Assembly: GCA_031553655.1 (NCBI GenBank)
Contig: JAVBLG010000127.1
Coordinates: 1-28,865 of the forward strand
DNA length: 28,865 nt
From: JAVBLG01 sp031553655
GTDB lineage: Bacteria > Desulfobacterota > Desulfovibrionia > Desulfovibrionales > Desulfovibrionaceae
Direction of reading: 5' to 3'
Below the pieces are notes generated by a model, which worked only from the letters and a program-made list of their open reading frames with translations, had not been told where the DNA came from and ran no database searches. A program made the position numbers and the translations under genes. Numbering within the stretch: position 1 is the stretch's first letter; the number at the start of each line of letters is the position of its first letter. Positions 19,944 through 27,860 of the stretch are shown one piece after another.

Positions 19944-20795
19944 TTATTGGTCAAGCAACAGAATATTGTCAATAAGCCTGGGCTTGCCCAGGCGCACGGC
20001 GCAGGCCATAAGCGCGGCGCCGTCCAAATTTTGCAGAGGTTTAAGATTTTCAGGATGCACAATTGAAATATAGTCAATGTCGCAACCGGGCATATGCCTG
20101 GTAAAATAGGCGGAAACGTCCGAAATTATTCTGGAGGCATCGCGCTCGCCCTTTTGCGCGGCCTCGCGGGCCAAGGCCAGTCCGGCGTGGATATGCGGGG
20201 CCACGGCGCGTTCTTCGGGGTTAAGGTAGGCATTGCGCGAACTTAAGGCCAGGCCGTCGGCCTCGCGCACTATGGGATGCCCTTCTATGGCTATGTCCAG
20301 ATTAAAGTCAGCCGCCATACGCCTGATTATGGCCAGTTGTTGCCAGTCTTTGCGGCCGAACACCGCCGCATGAGGCATTATGATCATAAAAAGCTTGAGT
20401 ACAACCGTGCATACTCCGCGAAAATGCCCCGGCCGCGAAGCGCCACAAAGCCCGGTGGACAATTCCGGAGAATCTACCCAGGTGGCGTGCCCGGCCGGAT
20501 ACATATCGTCCGGTGTGGGGGCAAAGACCATATCCGCGCCCATGGCTTCGGCTTTTTCCGCATCTTCCCGCAGGCGGCGGGGATAGGAGGAGAAATCTTC
20601 ATTGGGGCCAAACTGCGCCGGATTTACAAACACGCTTGCCACCAGCTTGTCGGCCAGACCGCGCCCATGGGCGATGAGCTTTTCATGTCCGGCATGCAGC
20701 GCCCCCATGGTGGGAACCAGGGCTATACGCAGCCCTTGCGCACGCCAGGCGGCGGCCTGTTTTTGCATTTCTTTTGGAGAAGCTATTATCTGCAT
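19944..20795 (-). CDS. panC: Pantothenate synthetase (pantoate--beta-alanine ligase)
   Basis: PanC joins pantoate and beta-alanine with ATP to make pantothenate for coenzyme A. It is 283 aa, with VPTMGALHAGH (27-37) including the nucleotidyl-transferase HxGH-type motif, FVNPAQFGPNEDFSSYPR near 56, FGRKDWQQL near 146 and READGLALSSRN near 177. The start codon lacks an obvious ribosome-binding site; a GAG sits too far upstream. It is first in a probable panC-metK unit. panB and panD are not in the window. Confidence 0.95.
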   Translation of the reverse strand: MQIIASPKEMQKQAAAWRAQGLRIALVPTMGALHAGHEKLIAHGRGLADKLVASVFVNPAQFGPNEDFSSYPRRLREDAEKAEAMGADMVFAPTPDDMYPAGHATWVDSPELSTGLCGASRPGHFRGVCTVVLKLFMIIMPHAAVFGRKDWQQLAIIRRMAADFNLDIAIEGHPIVREADGLALSSRNAYLNPEERAVAPHIHAGLALAREAAQKGERDASRIISDVSAYFTRHMPGCDIDYISIVHPENLKPLQNLDGAALMACAVRLGKPRLIDNILLLDQ

Positions 20796-20840
20796 ATCAA
20801 GTTATGCTCATATAGTTTGGTTAAAAAAATATTTCTGGCG

Positions 20841-20869
20841 ACTTTACACTTTCCATTTGCCCTTGTCCA
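20841..20869 (-). promoter_or_regulatory. Candidate promoter for panC
   Basis: Minus-strand TGGACA (20864-20869) and TAAAGT (20841-20846) are 17 bp apart, giving a leader of about 40 nt. Matches are five and four of six, so this is moderate evidence only. Confidence 0.35.
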
Positions 20870-20887
20870 GAGCAAAAAAAGCAGAAT

Positions 20888-20927
20888 AAAAAAAGCCGGG
20901 GCTTACGCGCAATGCACCGGCCCCGGC
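20888..20927 (-). terminator. Rho-independent terminator of osmC
   Basis: On the minus strand an 8-bp GC stem (GCCGGGGC with GCCCCGGC, 20895-20927) is followed by a run of seven T (20888-20894). It lies 27 bp past the osmC stop. Confidence 0.88.
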
Positions 20928-20954
20928 ACTGAAACTTATGTTTGGGGACAATTT

Positions 20955-21359
20955 CTACCAAACAAACTTAATCTTCTGCTCTACTTCCGGGTGCAGGGTA
21001 AGGCGCACCGGGCAGGTGTCGGCGGCGGCTTCAAGGCTTTTCTTCTGCTTGTCGGTGTAGCCTTTGTCGGGCATGTTGAAAGTAACCTCAACAACCCCGA
21101 TGCGGCGGGGGCTGGCGCTCATTTTTTTATCAATGCTCATGGTCGCGCCGGTAATGTCCACGTCATGATTTTTAGCGTACATGCCCATGATGGTCATGGC
21201 GCAGGCCCCGAGGGCCGTGGCCACAAGATCGGTGGGCGAAAAGGCTTCCCCCTTGCCGTTGTTGTCGGTGGGGGCGTCGGTTATAATTTTGGTTCCGCTT
21301 TGCATATGCGTGCATTCCACACGCAAATCACCAAGATATTTTGCTTCAACTGTAGCCAT
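20955..21359 (-). CDS. OsmC/Ohr-family peroxiredoxin-like protein
   Basis: This 134-aa protein has the two conserved cysteines of the family, Cys53 (ALGACAMT) and Cys116 (DTCPVRLTL), which together reduce organic hydroperoxides in characterised members. The N-terminal part has FSPTDLVATALG, typical of the YhfA/OsmC branch. It ends shortly after the second cysteine region (PEVEQKIKF). It is single-copy, with its own terminator (20888-20927), a GGAG ribosome-binding site about 7 nt before the ATG, and a 14-bp perfect palindrome in the leader. A role in peroxide defence in an anaerobe is plausible; the actual substrate is not known. Confidence 0.9.
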   Translation of the reverse strand: MATVEAKYLGDLRVECTHMQSGTKIITDAPTDNNGKGEAFSPTDLVATALGACAMTIMGMYAKNHDVDITGATMSIDKKMSASPRRIGVVEVTFNMPDKGYTDKQKKSLEAAADTCPVRLTLHPEVEQKIKFVW

Positions 21360-21384
21360 GGGAACTCTCCTCGCTTATCTTTCA

Positions 21385-21398
21385 GCCGGCATGCCGGC
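21385..21398. promoter_or_regulatory. Palindrome in the osmC leader
   Basis: GCCGGCATGCCGGC is a perfect 14-bp palindrome, 25 bp before the osmC ATG and between any promoter and the ribosome-binding site. It could be an operator or a short RNA hairpin; no regulator gene is nearby. Confidence 0.35.
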
Positions 21399-21470
21399 CC
21401 TTGTAATTTTTCACATATTACAAAAAGGAAGAGGTCCGCGCAAATCAAATTTGGATTTGCACCGTGATTT

Positions 21471-21759
21471 AGAGCGTTTTGCGAATGAAATGAGCGAAAT
21501 GCTCTGACGGCCCGTGCGTTGGTAGGGCCGTCCGCTCAATTCCACAGGATGTGGAATTGGACGTTGCGCAGCAACGCCCGCAAGGCGAGGGCCAGGACGG
21601 CCCGAGTCTCTCGCGTAGCGTTCGTAACGTAGGCGGCGAAGCCGCCGTAATAACATGCGATTCCGAGCCGCCGGTGAAGGGCGGCGCAGGACAATCGGAC
21701 TCGAGTTGAAAAAATCAGCTTTGAGTCATAGATAATTTCAAAAGCAAAATGCTGTTATA
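21471..21759 (+). repeat. Dispersed repeat, copy 3 (long version)
   Basis: The intact head AGAGCGTTTTGCGAATGAAA and GACGGCCCG block are followed by an enlarged variable segment. That segment holds a perfect 10-bp hairpin (CAATTCCACA-GGA-TGTGGAATTG), GTTGC-GCA-GCAAC, and further GC-rich dyads. Then come the conserved core (GGCGGCGAAGCCGCC, TAATAACATGCGATTCCGAG) and the tail. It is about 100 nt longer than the copy at 24756. Confidence 0.85.
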
Positions 21760-21797
21760 AAAAAGGGCCGGGCGAAAATATTATTCGCCGCAGCCCG
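21760..21797 (-). terminator. Terminator of the hydrolase/MFS operon
   Basis: On the minus strand GGGCTGCGGCGAA pairs with TTCGCCCGGCCC around AATAATATT (one small bulge), then six T. It abuts the tail of repeat copy 3 and closes the three-gene operon. Confidence 0.8.
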
Positions 21798-21844
21798 TGT
21801 GTTTTGGAGTTTTTTATGTTTTGTAAGTTTTCTGGCGGTAATCC

Positions 21845-22666
21845 CTATAGGCCGAGCGCCAAAGCCGGGTGTTCCCGAACGCATGCCGAGAGATTTTTTT
21901 CTTCTATGCCGCATGCGGCCAGCTGGGTCAGGAAAGTTTCCAACCCCCTGACTGGCGGAGGGTTATAATCTTGTCCAAAATCGCTGGAAATAATTGTACT
22001 TTCCCAGCCTACTTCCTTTATTTGCGCGGCAATGGCTTCCACCGGAAGCTTCTGCCGCGAATTGGTGGCATAAAAGCAGCGTTCAAAAAAAACACCCTGC
22101 GCGGCCAGCTCTTTCTGCATATCCACGGGCATAGCCACAGCCTCAAATTCGGGGTGGGTAATAAGGATACTACGCACTCCGGCCGCTTTGGCCAGTTTTA
22201 CCAATTTGAGCGATTCCGCCGGTTCCAGATGCCCCGACGCCAGAATGCACCCCGCCCCGGCCACCAGATCCAAAACTTCCAACAATTGCGGAACAGGCTT
22301 GCCGTCATGGTCGAAAGCGCGCACGGCCTTGCCGTTTTGAACATTAAAATGGCTTATATGCCGGGGCGAAGACGCCGTGGGCATCCACACGCATTTTCCC
22401 CCCATGCTTATTGCGGCTTGCACCGCTTCGGGGTTTATGCCGCCCACCTGGACGTTGAGTGCTACCCCTCCAAACACCAACACCTTGCCGTCCACAGCTT
22501 CTTGAGCGGCCGCGGCCCGGCCGTAGGTGGGGTCCATATGGTTTTTGAGCATTATGGCCCGCATTCCGGCCTGGGCAGCCATGCGCGCGGCGGCAACATC
22601 GCTGACTGAGCGCGGTATACAGTCCGGAGAAGTATGAATATGCAGGTCTATAGCACCTTTAAGCAT
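21845..22666 (-). CDS. DUF6282-like metal-dependent hydrolase
   Basis: This 273-aa soluble protein looks like a small TIM-barrel amidohydrolase/PHP-type enzyme. Near the N-terminus is DLHIHTSPD (His9, His11), then LKNHMDPT (Lys41, His43), ASGHLEPAE near 144, THPEFEAV near 170 and SSDFGQ near 229. These are the likely metal and substrate ligands. The pattern matches my memory of DUF6282 proteins, which have no assigned reaction. It is last in a three-gene operon, 11 bp after the MFS gene, whose stop codon overlaps this gene's GGGGG ribosome-binding site. The neighbours suggest it degrades a compound brought in by the transporter; substrate unknown. Confidence 0.75.
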   Translation of the reverse strand: MLKGAIDLHIHTSPDCIPRSVSDVAAARMAAQAGMRAIMLKNHMDPTYGRAAAAQEAVDGKVLVFGGVALNVQVGGINPEAVQAAISMGGKCVWMPTASSPRHISHFNVQNGKAVRAFDHDGKPVPQLLEVLDLVAGAGCILASGHLEPAESLKLVKLAKAAGVRSILITHPEFEAVAMPVDMQKELAAQGVFFERCFYATNSRQKLPVEAIAAQIKEVGWESTIISSDFGQDYNPPPVRGLETFLTQLAACGIEEKNLSACVREHPALALGL

Positions 22667-22677
22667 TGTTCATCCCC

Positions 22678-23928
22678 CTATTTGAGGTTTTGTCCCTTTG
22701 TTTCCGGCAGGAACCAGAGCGTTACCAGGCCGCAGCAGAAGAAAAATGAGGTTATGAACAGGGAGGTGCCAATGCCGAACTTTTCCGCCAGAGCGCCGAT
22801 GATTATGGGAGCCAGAGCTGAAGCCCCGCGCCCCACATTATACACAAAACCAAGCCCGGCCCCGCGCAGCCGCGTGGGGAAAAGCTCGGAGAGCATCACG
22901 CCGAAACCGCTGAAATAGCCGGAGCCGAAGCAGCCGATGAAGGGTCCAAGCAGGAACAGCAGCGTGGCGTTGCGCAGGCTGCCATACAACGGAACCAGAA
23001 TGGCGGCGGCCACCAGGAAGATGACAAAGGCCGTTTTACGCCCGTAGCGGTCGGCAATTACGCCAAAGCTGGTATAGCCGATTAGCGCGCCGATCTGCAT
23101 GGCGAACACCCAACCCGAAGTTTTTACTATATCCATACCCGCTCCGCCTTGGGCCGGAGGGGTGGAAAGGAAGCTGGGCAACCAGGTGAAAAGCCCCCAA
23201 TAAGCAAGCTGCAGAAAAGCGGCGAATAAGGTGCCAATTAAAGTGTAGCGCAGCAAATTGCCCTTGAAAATATCGAAAAATGAAGGGCCTCCGCTTTCCT
23301 TGACCTTGGGTTCATTCTTAAATTTAACCCATATTTCAGGCTCTTGGCAGCGCAAGGCAATAAAGACCAAAATCATCAGGCTGGGAATTACACCCACGAG
23401 GAACAGCACCCGCCAGCCCCACAAGGGCAGAATGATGCCGCTCAAAACGGCGGCCAGCATATACCCCACGGCCCATCCGGCCTGCATGAAGCCGGAGGCC
23501 TTGCCTCTGTGCTCCGACGGCCAGGTTTCATTTACCAGAAGAGCCCCGGCGGCCCAGGCTCCGCCCATGCCAAGCCCGAGAAGAGTGCGGTATACGCCGA
23601 GTTCCATGGCCGAGGTGGAAATAGCGCTGAGGCCGGTGAAGCAGGCATAAATGCCCACGGCGATCATCAGGGCCTTTTTGCGGCCTATTTTGTCGGCGAT
23701 AATGCCGAACATAATTCCGCCAAGGGCCGAAGAGGCCAGGGTGACCGAGGCCAGAGCCCCGGAAACGGCCAGGCTGATGTTGAATTCCTGTTTGATCATG
23801 GTCAGCGACATGACGTAAAGCAGCACGTCCATGGCGTCCATGGTCCAAGCGCCAAGCCCGCCGATTAGGGCGTTCTTGTGGTTTGGGGTTAAGGTGCGGT
23901 ACCAGGGTTGAGAGGCAACTGCGTTCAT
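22678..23928 (-). CDS. MFS transporter (sugar/aromatic-acid symporter type)
   Basis: This 416-aa protein has about twelve hydrophobic segments. The MFS signature between segments 2 and 3 reads GIIADKIGRKKAL (about residue 75) and is echoed in the second half as GVIADRYGRKTAF. Early residues DAMDVLLY in segment 1 resemble the acidic pair of aromatic-acid:H+ symporters (AAHS). It is probably a proton-driven importer of a small organic acid. The ribosome-binding site AAGGAG overlaps the end of the MBL-fold gene 13 bp upstream. Position between two hydrolase genes points to uptake of their substrate, but nothing in the sequence names it. Confidence 0.88.
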   Translation of the reverse strand: MNAVASQPWYRTLTPNHKNALIGGLGAWTMDAMDVLLYVMSLTMIKQEFNISLAVSGALASVTLASSALGGIMFGIIADKIGRKKALMIAVGIYACFTGLSAISTSAMELGVYRTLLGLGMGGAWAAGALLVNETWPSEHRGKASGFMQAGWAVGYMLAAVLSGIILPLWGWRVLFLVGVIPSLMILVFIALRCQEPEIWVKFKNEPKVKESGGPSFFDIFKGNLLRYTLIGTLFAAFLQLAYWGLFTWLPSFLSTPPAQGGAGMDIVKTSGWVFAMQIGALIGYTSFGVIADRYGRKTAFVIFLVAAAILVPLYGSLRNATLLFLLGPFIGCFGSGYFSGFGVMLSELFPTRLRGAGLGFVYNVGRGASALAPIIIGALAEKFGIGTSLFITSFFFCCGLVTLWFLPETKGQNLK

Positions 23929-23941
23929 ATTCGCGACTCCT

Positions 23942-24688
23942 TCAATTTATGGGCAGCCAAGTCTGCTCCAGTTTCAATTCCAAATGACGCGGAGAGTCGG
24001 GGTTCGCCACCCCGGGAGGGATAATAATGGTTTCTTCCACGGAACATTCGGCCAGAATGCGGTCGCTCTCAATATTCAAAATGCGGTCATGGCCGGGAAT
24101 CACCCTTTGGGCGATATCGCGCACTTTGCGAATGCTGGTTGATGTGGCCAGCTGATCCATGCTCATGGCCGCCGCACCTCTGGCCAATTCCGCGATATTT
24201 TTCACCGCGTCTCCGGCCAAAATGGTAACCGGCATGGAAGGATGCTCCAGAATCAGCCCCATGCAACCGGGCGTGTGCCCCGGCAAATGTACAACGCTGG
24301 CTCCCGAGGCGATATAATCGCCCTCGCCCACGGCGCGCAGCCTGCCGGTTTTTTTGATTGGATCATACAGAAAACGCGGCTGCCAAGGATCGGCATCTTT
24401 CTCTATATGAGGAATTTCATCCTTGTGCAGCAAAATTTCAGCATTGGGGAAAAGATCGAAATTGTAGGCGTGATCGGAATGGAAATGGCTTAAAAAAAGA
24501 ATGTCCACCTGTTCGGGCGCAACTCCCAAAGACGCCAGTCTGGGGAGCAAATCCACCCGCTTGCCTGTGCCACCCGTATCGAACAAAATGGTTTTTCCTC
24601 CGCTTTGCAGCAGAGCCACCGTGCTCCATTCCATATAGCCCGACAATAATTTTCCGGGAAAACCCCTGAAAACGATTTCCAGACGCAT
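23942..24688 (-). CDS. MBL-fold metallo-hydrolase (lactonase-like)
   Basis: This 248-aa protein has the full metallo-beta-lactamase set: SHFHSDH (His68, His70, Asp72, His73), PGHTPG (His138), AGDAVKN (Asp160) and PGHD (His200), which bind two metals. The spacing resembles N-acyl-homoserine-lactone lactonases and related lactone or ester hydrolases, but that does not fix the substrate. The perfect ribosome-binding site GGAGG lies just before the ATG. It is the first gene of the leftward operon with the MFS and DUF6282-like genes, and repeat copy 4 lies about 70 bp upstream in the same orientation. No signal peptide is seen. Confidence 0.85.
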   Translation of the reverse strand: MRLEIVFRGFPGKLLSGYMEWSTVALLQSGGKTILFDTGGTGKRVDLLPRLASLGVAPEQVDILFLSHFHSDHAYNFDLFPNAEILLHKDEIPHIEKDADPWQPRFLYDPIKKTGRLRAVGEGDYIASGASVVHLPGHTPGCMGLILEHPSMPVTILAGDAVKNIAELARGAAAMSMDQLATSTSIRKVRDIAQRVIPGHDRILNIESDRILAECSVEETIIIPPGVANPDSPRHLELKLEQTWLPIN

Positions 24689-24755
24689 TTGTCCTCCTTT
24701 TGAGGTTACGGGAATGACAGATCAAAATGAAATTCGCTTAGTTAATATATCCTTT

Positions 24756-24941
24756 CGTTTTTGAAATTATCCATTACCTGAAACTGTTTTTAAAAAATTA
24801 AGGCTGATTGTCCTGCGCCGCCTTTCAGCGGCGGCTCGGAATAGCATGTTATTACGGCGGCTTCGCCGCCTAGGTTACGAACACTTTGTGAGAGACTCGG
24901 GCCGTCAGAGCATTTTACTCATTTCATTCGCAAAACGCTCT
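24756..24941 (-). repeat. Dispersed repeat, copy 4
   Basis: This is the most compact complete copy. In minus-strand order: head with AGAGCG...TGCTCT, GACGGCCCG, a short variable part, GGCGGCGAAGCCGCC, TAATAACATGCTATTCCGAG, second GC hairpin, GCAGGACAATCAGCCTTAAT, then tail GGTAATGGATAATTTC. From the core onward it is nearly identical to copy 1. The tail faces the MBL-fold operon, as copy 1 faces its gene. Confidence 0.85.
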
Positions 24942-25141
24942 AAAAGGCGGAACGGCTGGCCAGGCCGGTCAGGCGCTTGCTCCCTACTGCGCCCAAGAGG
25001 GCGATTGAAAGACAACTTTGAGTGATCGTATGACAATACGACTCTAACGGTCGGATAATAGTATGAATCATAAAAAATTGGAAGGGGGGTTTTGCTTTTT
25101 CAGCGACAGATTTCTGAGATAGAGGGCTGTTTGTCGCGATT

Positions 25142-25167
25142 GCGGGCGGTTCTTGGGAACCGCCCGC
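25142..25167. terminator. GC hairpin downstream of the CBS gene
   Basis: GCGGGCGGTTC and GAACCGCCCGC form a perfect 11-bp stem around TTGG, 6 bp beyond the stop codon. There is no T-run after it on either strand, so it may stop transcription only weakly or stabilise the mRNA end. Confidence 0.5.
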
Positions 25168-25173
25168 GCCCGT

Positions 25174-25647
25174 TTAAACGTTTTCCGCTTCCGTCGATTG
25201 CACCAGTAACGTACGCAAAATGTCTTCCTTACCGATAATACCCACCAGAACGCCGTGTTCCACCACCGGCAAAGAGTAATACTTGGCCTTCACCATCAAG
25301 CTGGCCAAATCTTCCAGCGGTGTGTCGGGTGAGGCTGTAACCAGGGATTTGGTCATGGCTTCTTCCACGGTAAGCGCGGTCATTTTAGCAAAGCTGCGCT
25401 CGGCCTTCTTCCAGCCGGGCAGCGGGATGAAGCCGTCAAAAATAGTAAACACCGAAGGTATGTCCAGACGCTGTTGCTGCGCCACCAGATCGCTCTGACA
25501 GATAATGCCCACCAGACGGCCATGGTCATCTTGTACCGGCAGGCCGTTGAAGCCTTTTTCCAAAAGAATTTTCACCGCATCCACAATGGACGCCCTGGGA
25601 CTGATGGTAATGGGATCCTTGGTCATTATGTCGCGAGCCTTGATCAT
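25174..25647 (-). CDS. Paired CBS-domain protein
   Basis: This 157-aa protein consists almost entirely of two CBS domains: first about 1-65 (MIKARDIMTKDPITISPRAS ... GLPVQDDHGRLVGIICQSDL), second about 95-152 (VEEAMTKSLVTASPDTPLED ... SLPVVEHGVLVGIIGKEDIL). CBS pairs bind adenine nucleotides or SAM and regulate other proteins; the partner is unknown. A loop of about 30 residues (FDGFIPLPGWKKAERSF) separates the domains and is longer than in minimal pairs. A GGAG ribosome-binding site precedes the ATG. It is monocistronic, divergent from fhs. Confidence 0.88.
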   Translation of the reverse strand: MIKARDIMTKDPITISPRASIVDAVKILLEKGFNGLPVQDDHGRLVGIICQSDLVAQQQRLDIPSVFTIFDGFIPLPGWKKAERSFAKMTALTVEEAMTKSLVTASPDTPLEDLASLMVKAKYYSLPVVEHGVLVGIIGKEDILRTLLVQSTEAENV

Positions 25648-26043
25648 ATGCCGTCTCCTTGTTTACGCCCGCAAGGGCTGACACTTATCACTTGTAATCA
25701 GCAAGGCCATCATACTGTCTAGGTGATTAATCTACTGTCGCATTCACATGATAAGACTAATCTCTGAGAATGAAAAGTATATTATCAAAATGATACGAAG
25801 AAGGTTGTTTTTTTCAAAATGAGATAAAAATATGAAAAAAATTTCTTACCCGGTAAAACTATTTCCCATGATGTCTTTGTGTTATATAATGAAGTCCTTT
25901 GGCGCTGTTTTTGCTATTCGCGTTCACAAAATAGAGCGCCTTTCATTCCGCAGCGGGCAACCGCCCCGCATACGCCAGCCATAAAAAACCGCCCGCAGGC
26001 GTGCCGCCACCGGGCCCAACCAAAGCTAAAAACGGAGTAAAAC
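25648..26043. other. Divergent regulatory region between CBS gene and fhs
   Basis: These 396 nt are AT-rich on the left and GC-rich near fhs. Visible are a 13-bp dyad TATCA-AAA-TGATA (25793-25805), the fhs promoter candidate, and a leader of about 147 nt with a GC dyad (GCGGG...CCCGC near 25953-25969). The fhs ribosome-binding site is GGAG, six nt before the ATG. I do not recognise a riboswitch. Confidence 0.45.
25863..25890 (+). promoter_or_regulatory. Candidate promoter for fhs-folD
   Basis: A perfect -10 TATAAT (25885-25890) with TTCCCA (25863-25868) 16 bp upstream, four of six matches. Transcription would start near 25897. Confidence 0.45.
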
Positions 26044-27843
26044 ATGGCCGCGAAAGACAAAAATCAAACCTTTCTCGATCCCACCAAGCATGCCGACTGG
26101 GAAGTGGCCCAGGACGCCGAATCGCGGATGAAAACCATCTACGAGATCGGCGACGATCTCGGCCTTGCCCGTGAAGAGCTGCTGCCCTACGGGCACTATA
26201 TGGGCAAGGTGGATTACAAGGCCGTAATGAAACGCCTCGGCGACAAGCCCGACGGCAAATATATCGACGTTACCGCCATTACCCCCACGCCGCTCGGCGA
26301 AGGAAAATCCACCACCACCATCGGCCTGGTCCAAGGCCTGGCGCTCCTCGGCAAAAAAGTGTCGGCCGCCATCCGCCAGCCTTCGGGCGGCCCCACCATG
26401 GGCATAAAAGGTTCGGCGGCGGGCGGCGGGCGCTCGCAGTGCATCCCGCTCACCCAGTATTCCCTGGGCTTCACCGGCGACATCAACGCGGTAATGAACG
26501 CCCATAACCTCGCCATGGTGGCCATGACCTCGCGCATGCAGCACGAGCGCAACTATGATGACGAAACCCTGGTGAAGCTGTCCGGCAAACCCCGACTGAA
26601 CATCGACCCCACCAATGTGAACATGGGCTGGGTCATGGACTACTGCTGCCAGAGCCTGCGCAACGTTATCATCGGCATGGACGGGGTAAACGGCAAAGCC
26701 GACGGTTTCATGATGCGCTCGCGCTTTGACATCGCCGTTTCTTCGGAAGTTATGGCCATTCTGGCCGTGGCCCGCGATCTGGCTGACATGCGCCGCCGCA
26801 TGGGCCGCATTGTGGTGGGTTACAGCCGCGACGGCAAACCCGTTACCACCGCCGACCTTCAAGTGGACGGCGCCATGACCGCCTGGATGGTGGACGCCAT
26901 CAACCCCAACCTCATCCAGACCCTCGAAGGCAACCCGGTGTTCGTGCACGCCGGGCCGTTCGCCAATATCGCCATCGGCCAGAGCTCCATTCTCGCCGAC
27001 CGCATCGGGCTGAAACTTTCCGACTATCACGTTACCGAATCGGGCTTTGGCGCGGACATCGGCTACGAAAAATTCTGGAACCTCAAGTGCCGCTACAGTG
27101 GGCTCACCCCCGACGCCGCCGTTGTGGTGGCCTCGATCCGCGCCCTCAAGTGCCATGGCGGCGCGCCCGTACCCGTGCCCGGCAAGCCCATGCCCGAAGA
27201 ATATTCCACCGAAAACGTGGGCTGGGTGGAAAAGGGGTGTGCCAACCTGCTGCATCATGTGGGCATCGTAAAAAGATCCGGTGTGTCGCCCGTGGTGTGC
27301 ATCAACGCCTTTGTTAAAGACACCCCCGCCGAACTCGCCAAAGTGCGCGAACTGTGCGAAGCCGCCGGAGCGCGAGTGGCCCTTTCCCGCCACTGGGAAC
27401 ACGGTGGAGAAGGCGCGCAGGAACTGGCCGAAGCAGTTATTGACGCCTGCAACGACAAAACCGAATTCAAGCCGCTCTACGACTGGAACGACTCCATAAA
27501 GAGCCGCATCGAATCCATTGCCACCAATGTTTACGGCGCTTCCGGCGTGGAATTCATGCCCGAAGCCGCTAATAAGCTCAAGAGGCTGGAAGGCGACCCC
27601 GAAACCGCCAAATACGGCGTGTGCATGGTCAAAACCCACCTTTCGCTTTCCGACAACCCGGCCATAAAGGGCGTGCCGGAAAAATGGCATCTCACCATCC
27701 GCGACATTCTCACCTTTGGCGGCGCGGAATTTGTGGTGCCGGTGGCCGGAGCCATCACCCTCATGCCCGGAACAGGCTCCAACCCCTCGTTCCGCCGCAT
27801 TGACGTGGATACGGAAACTGGCCGCGTGACCGGGCTGTTCTAA
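26044..27843 (+). CDS. fhs: Formate--tetrahydrofolate ligase
   Basis: Fhs makes 10-formyl-THF from formate, THF and ATP, feeding one-carbon metabolism. The 599-aa product is longer than clostridial enzymes of about 557 aa, partly from an N-terminal lead before VTAITPTPLGEGKSTTTIGL. The ATP loop is PTPLGEGKST (81-90). Other family marks are RQPSGGPTMGIKGSAAGGG, GFTGDINAV, and the ending ITLMPGTGSNPSFRRIDVD. The gene is clearly more GC-rich and codon-biased than its neighbours, as expected for strong expression. The ATG has GGAG six nt upstream. folD begins 17 bp later, so the two form one unit: formate to methenyl- and methylene-THF. Confidence 0.97.
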   Translation: MAAKDKNQTFLDPTKHADWEVAQDAESRMKTIYEIGDDLGLAREELLPYGHYMGKVDYKAVMKRLGDKPDGKYIDVTAITPTPLGEGKSTTTIGLVQGLALLGKKVSAAIRQPSGGPTMGIKGSAAGGGRSQCIPLTQYSLGFTGDINAVMNAHNLAMVAMTSRMQHERNYDDETLVKLSGKPRLNIDPTNVNMGWVMDYCCQSLRNVIIGMDGVNGKADGFMMRSRFDIAVSSEVMAILAVARDLADMRRRMGRIVVGYSRDGKPVTTADLQVDGAMTAWMVDAINPNLIQTLEGNPVFVHAGPFANIAIGQSSILADRIGLKLSDYHVTESGFGADIGYEKFWNLKCRYSGLTPDAAVVVASIRALKCHGGAPVPVPGKPMPEEYSTENVGWVEKGCANLLHHVGIVKRSGVSPVVCINAFVKDTPAELAKVRELCEAAGARVALSRHWEHGGEGAQELAEAVIDACNDKTEFKPLYDWNDSIKSRIESIATNVYGASGVEFMPEAANKLKRLEGDPETAKYGVCMVKTHLSLSDNPAIKGVPEKWHLTIRDILTFGGAEFVVPVAGAITLMPGTGSNPSFRRIDVDTETGRVTGLF

Positions 27844-27860
27844 AAATAAAGAGAAAATAT

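Larger units (their letters stand above)
21360..21844. other. Intergenic region between osmC start and DUF6282-type gene stop
   Basis: These 485 nt contain no gene. They hold the osmC leader with palindrome GCCGGCATGCCGGC (21385-21398), a small hairpin GCAAATC...GATTTGC (21440-21460), the longest copy of the dispersed repeat (21471-21759) and the terminator at 21760-21797. A short minus-strand open frame across the repeat is not conserved in the other copies. Confidence 0.6.
24689..25173. other. Intergenic region with repeat copy 4
   Basis: These 485 nt hold repeat copy 4 (24756-24941) and its AT-rich flank facing the MBL-fold gene. Then comes unique sequence with a weak dyad GCGACA...TGTCGC (25103-25137), and finally the perfect 11-bp hairpin near the CBS gene. 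No gene is supported. Confidence 0.5.

Noticed and set aside
21411..21656. 81-codon minus-strand open frame inside repeat copy 3
   Set aside because: Not conserved in the other copies and made of hairpin sequence.
26026..27690. 554-codon open frame on the minus strand opposite fhs
   Set aside because: It is antisense to the certain fhs gene, rich in His/Gly/Val as expected from a shadow of GC-rich codons, and has no motif.
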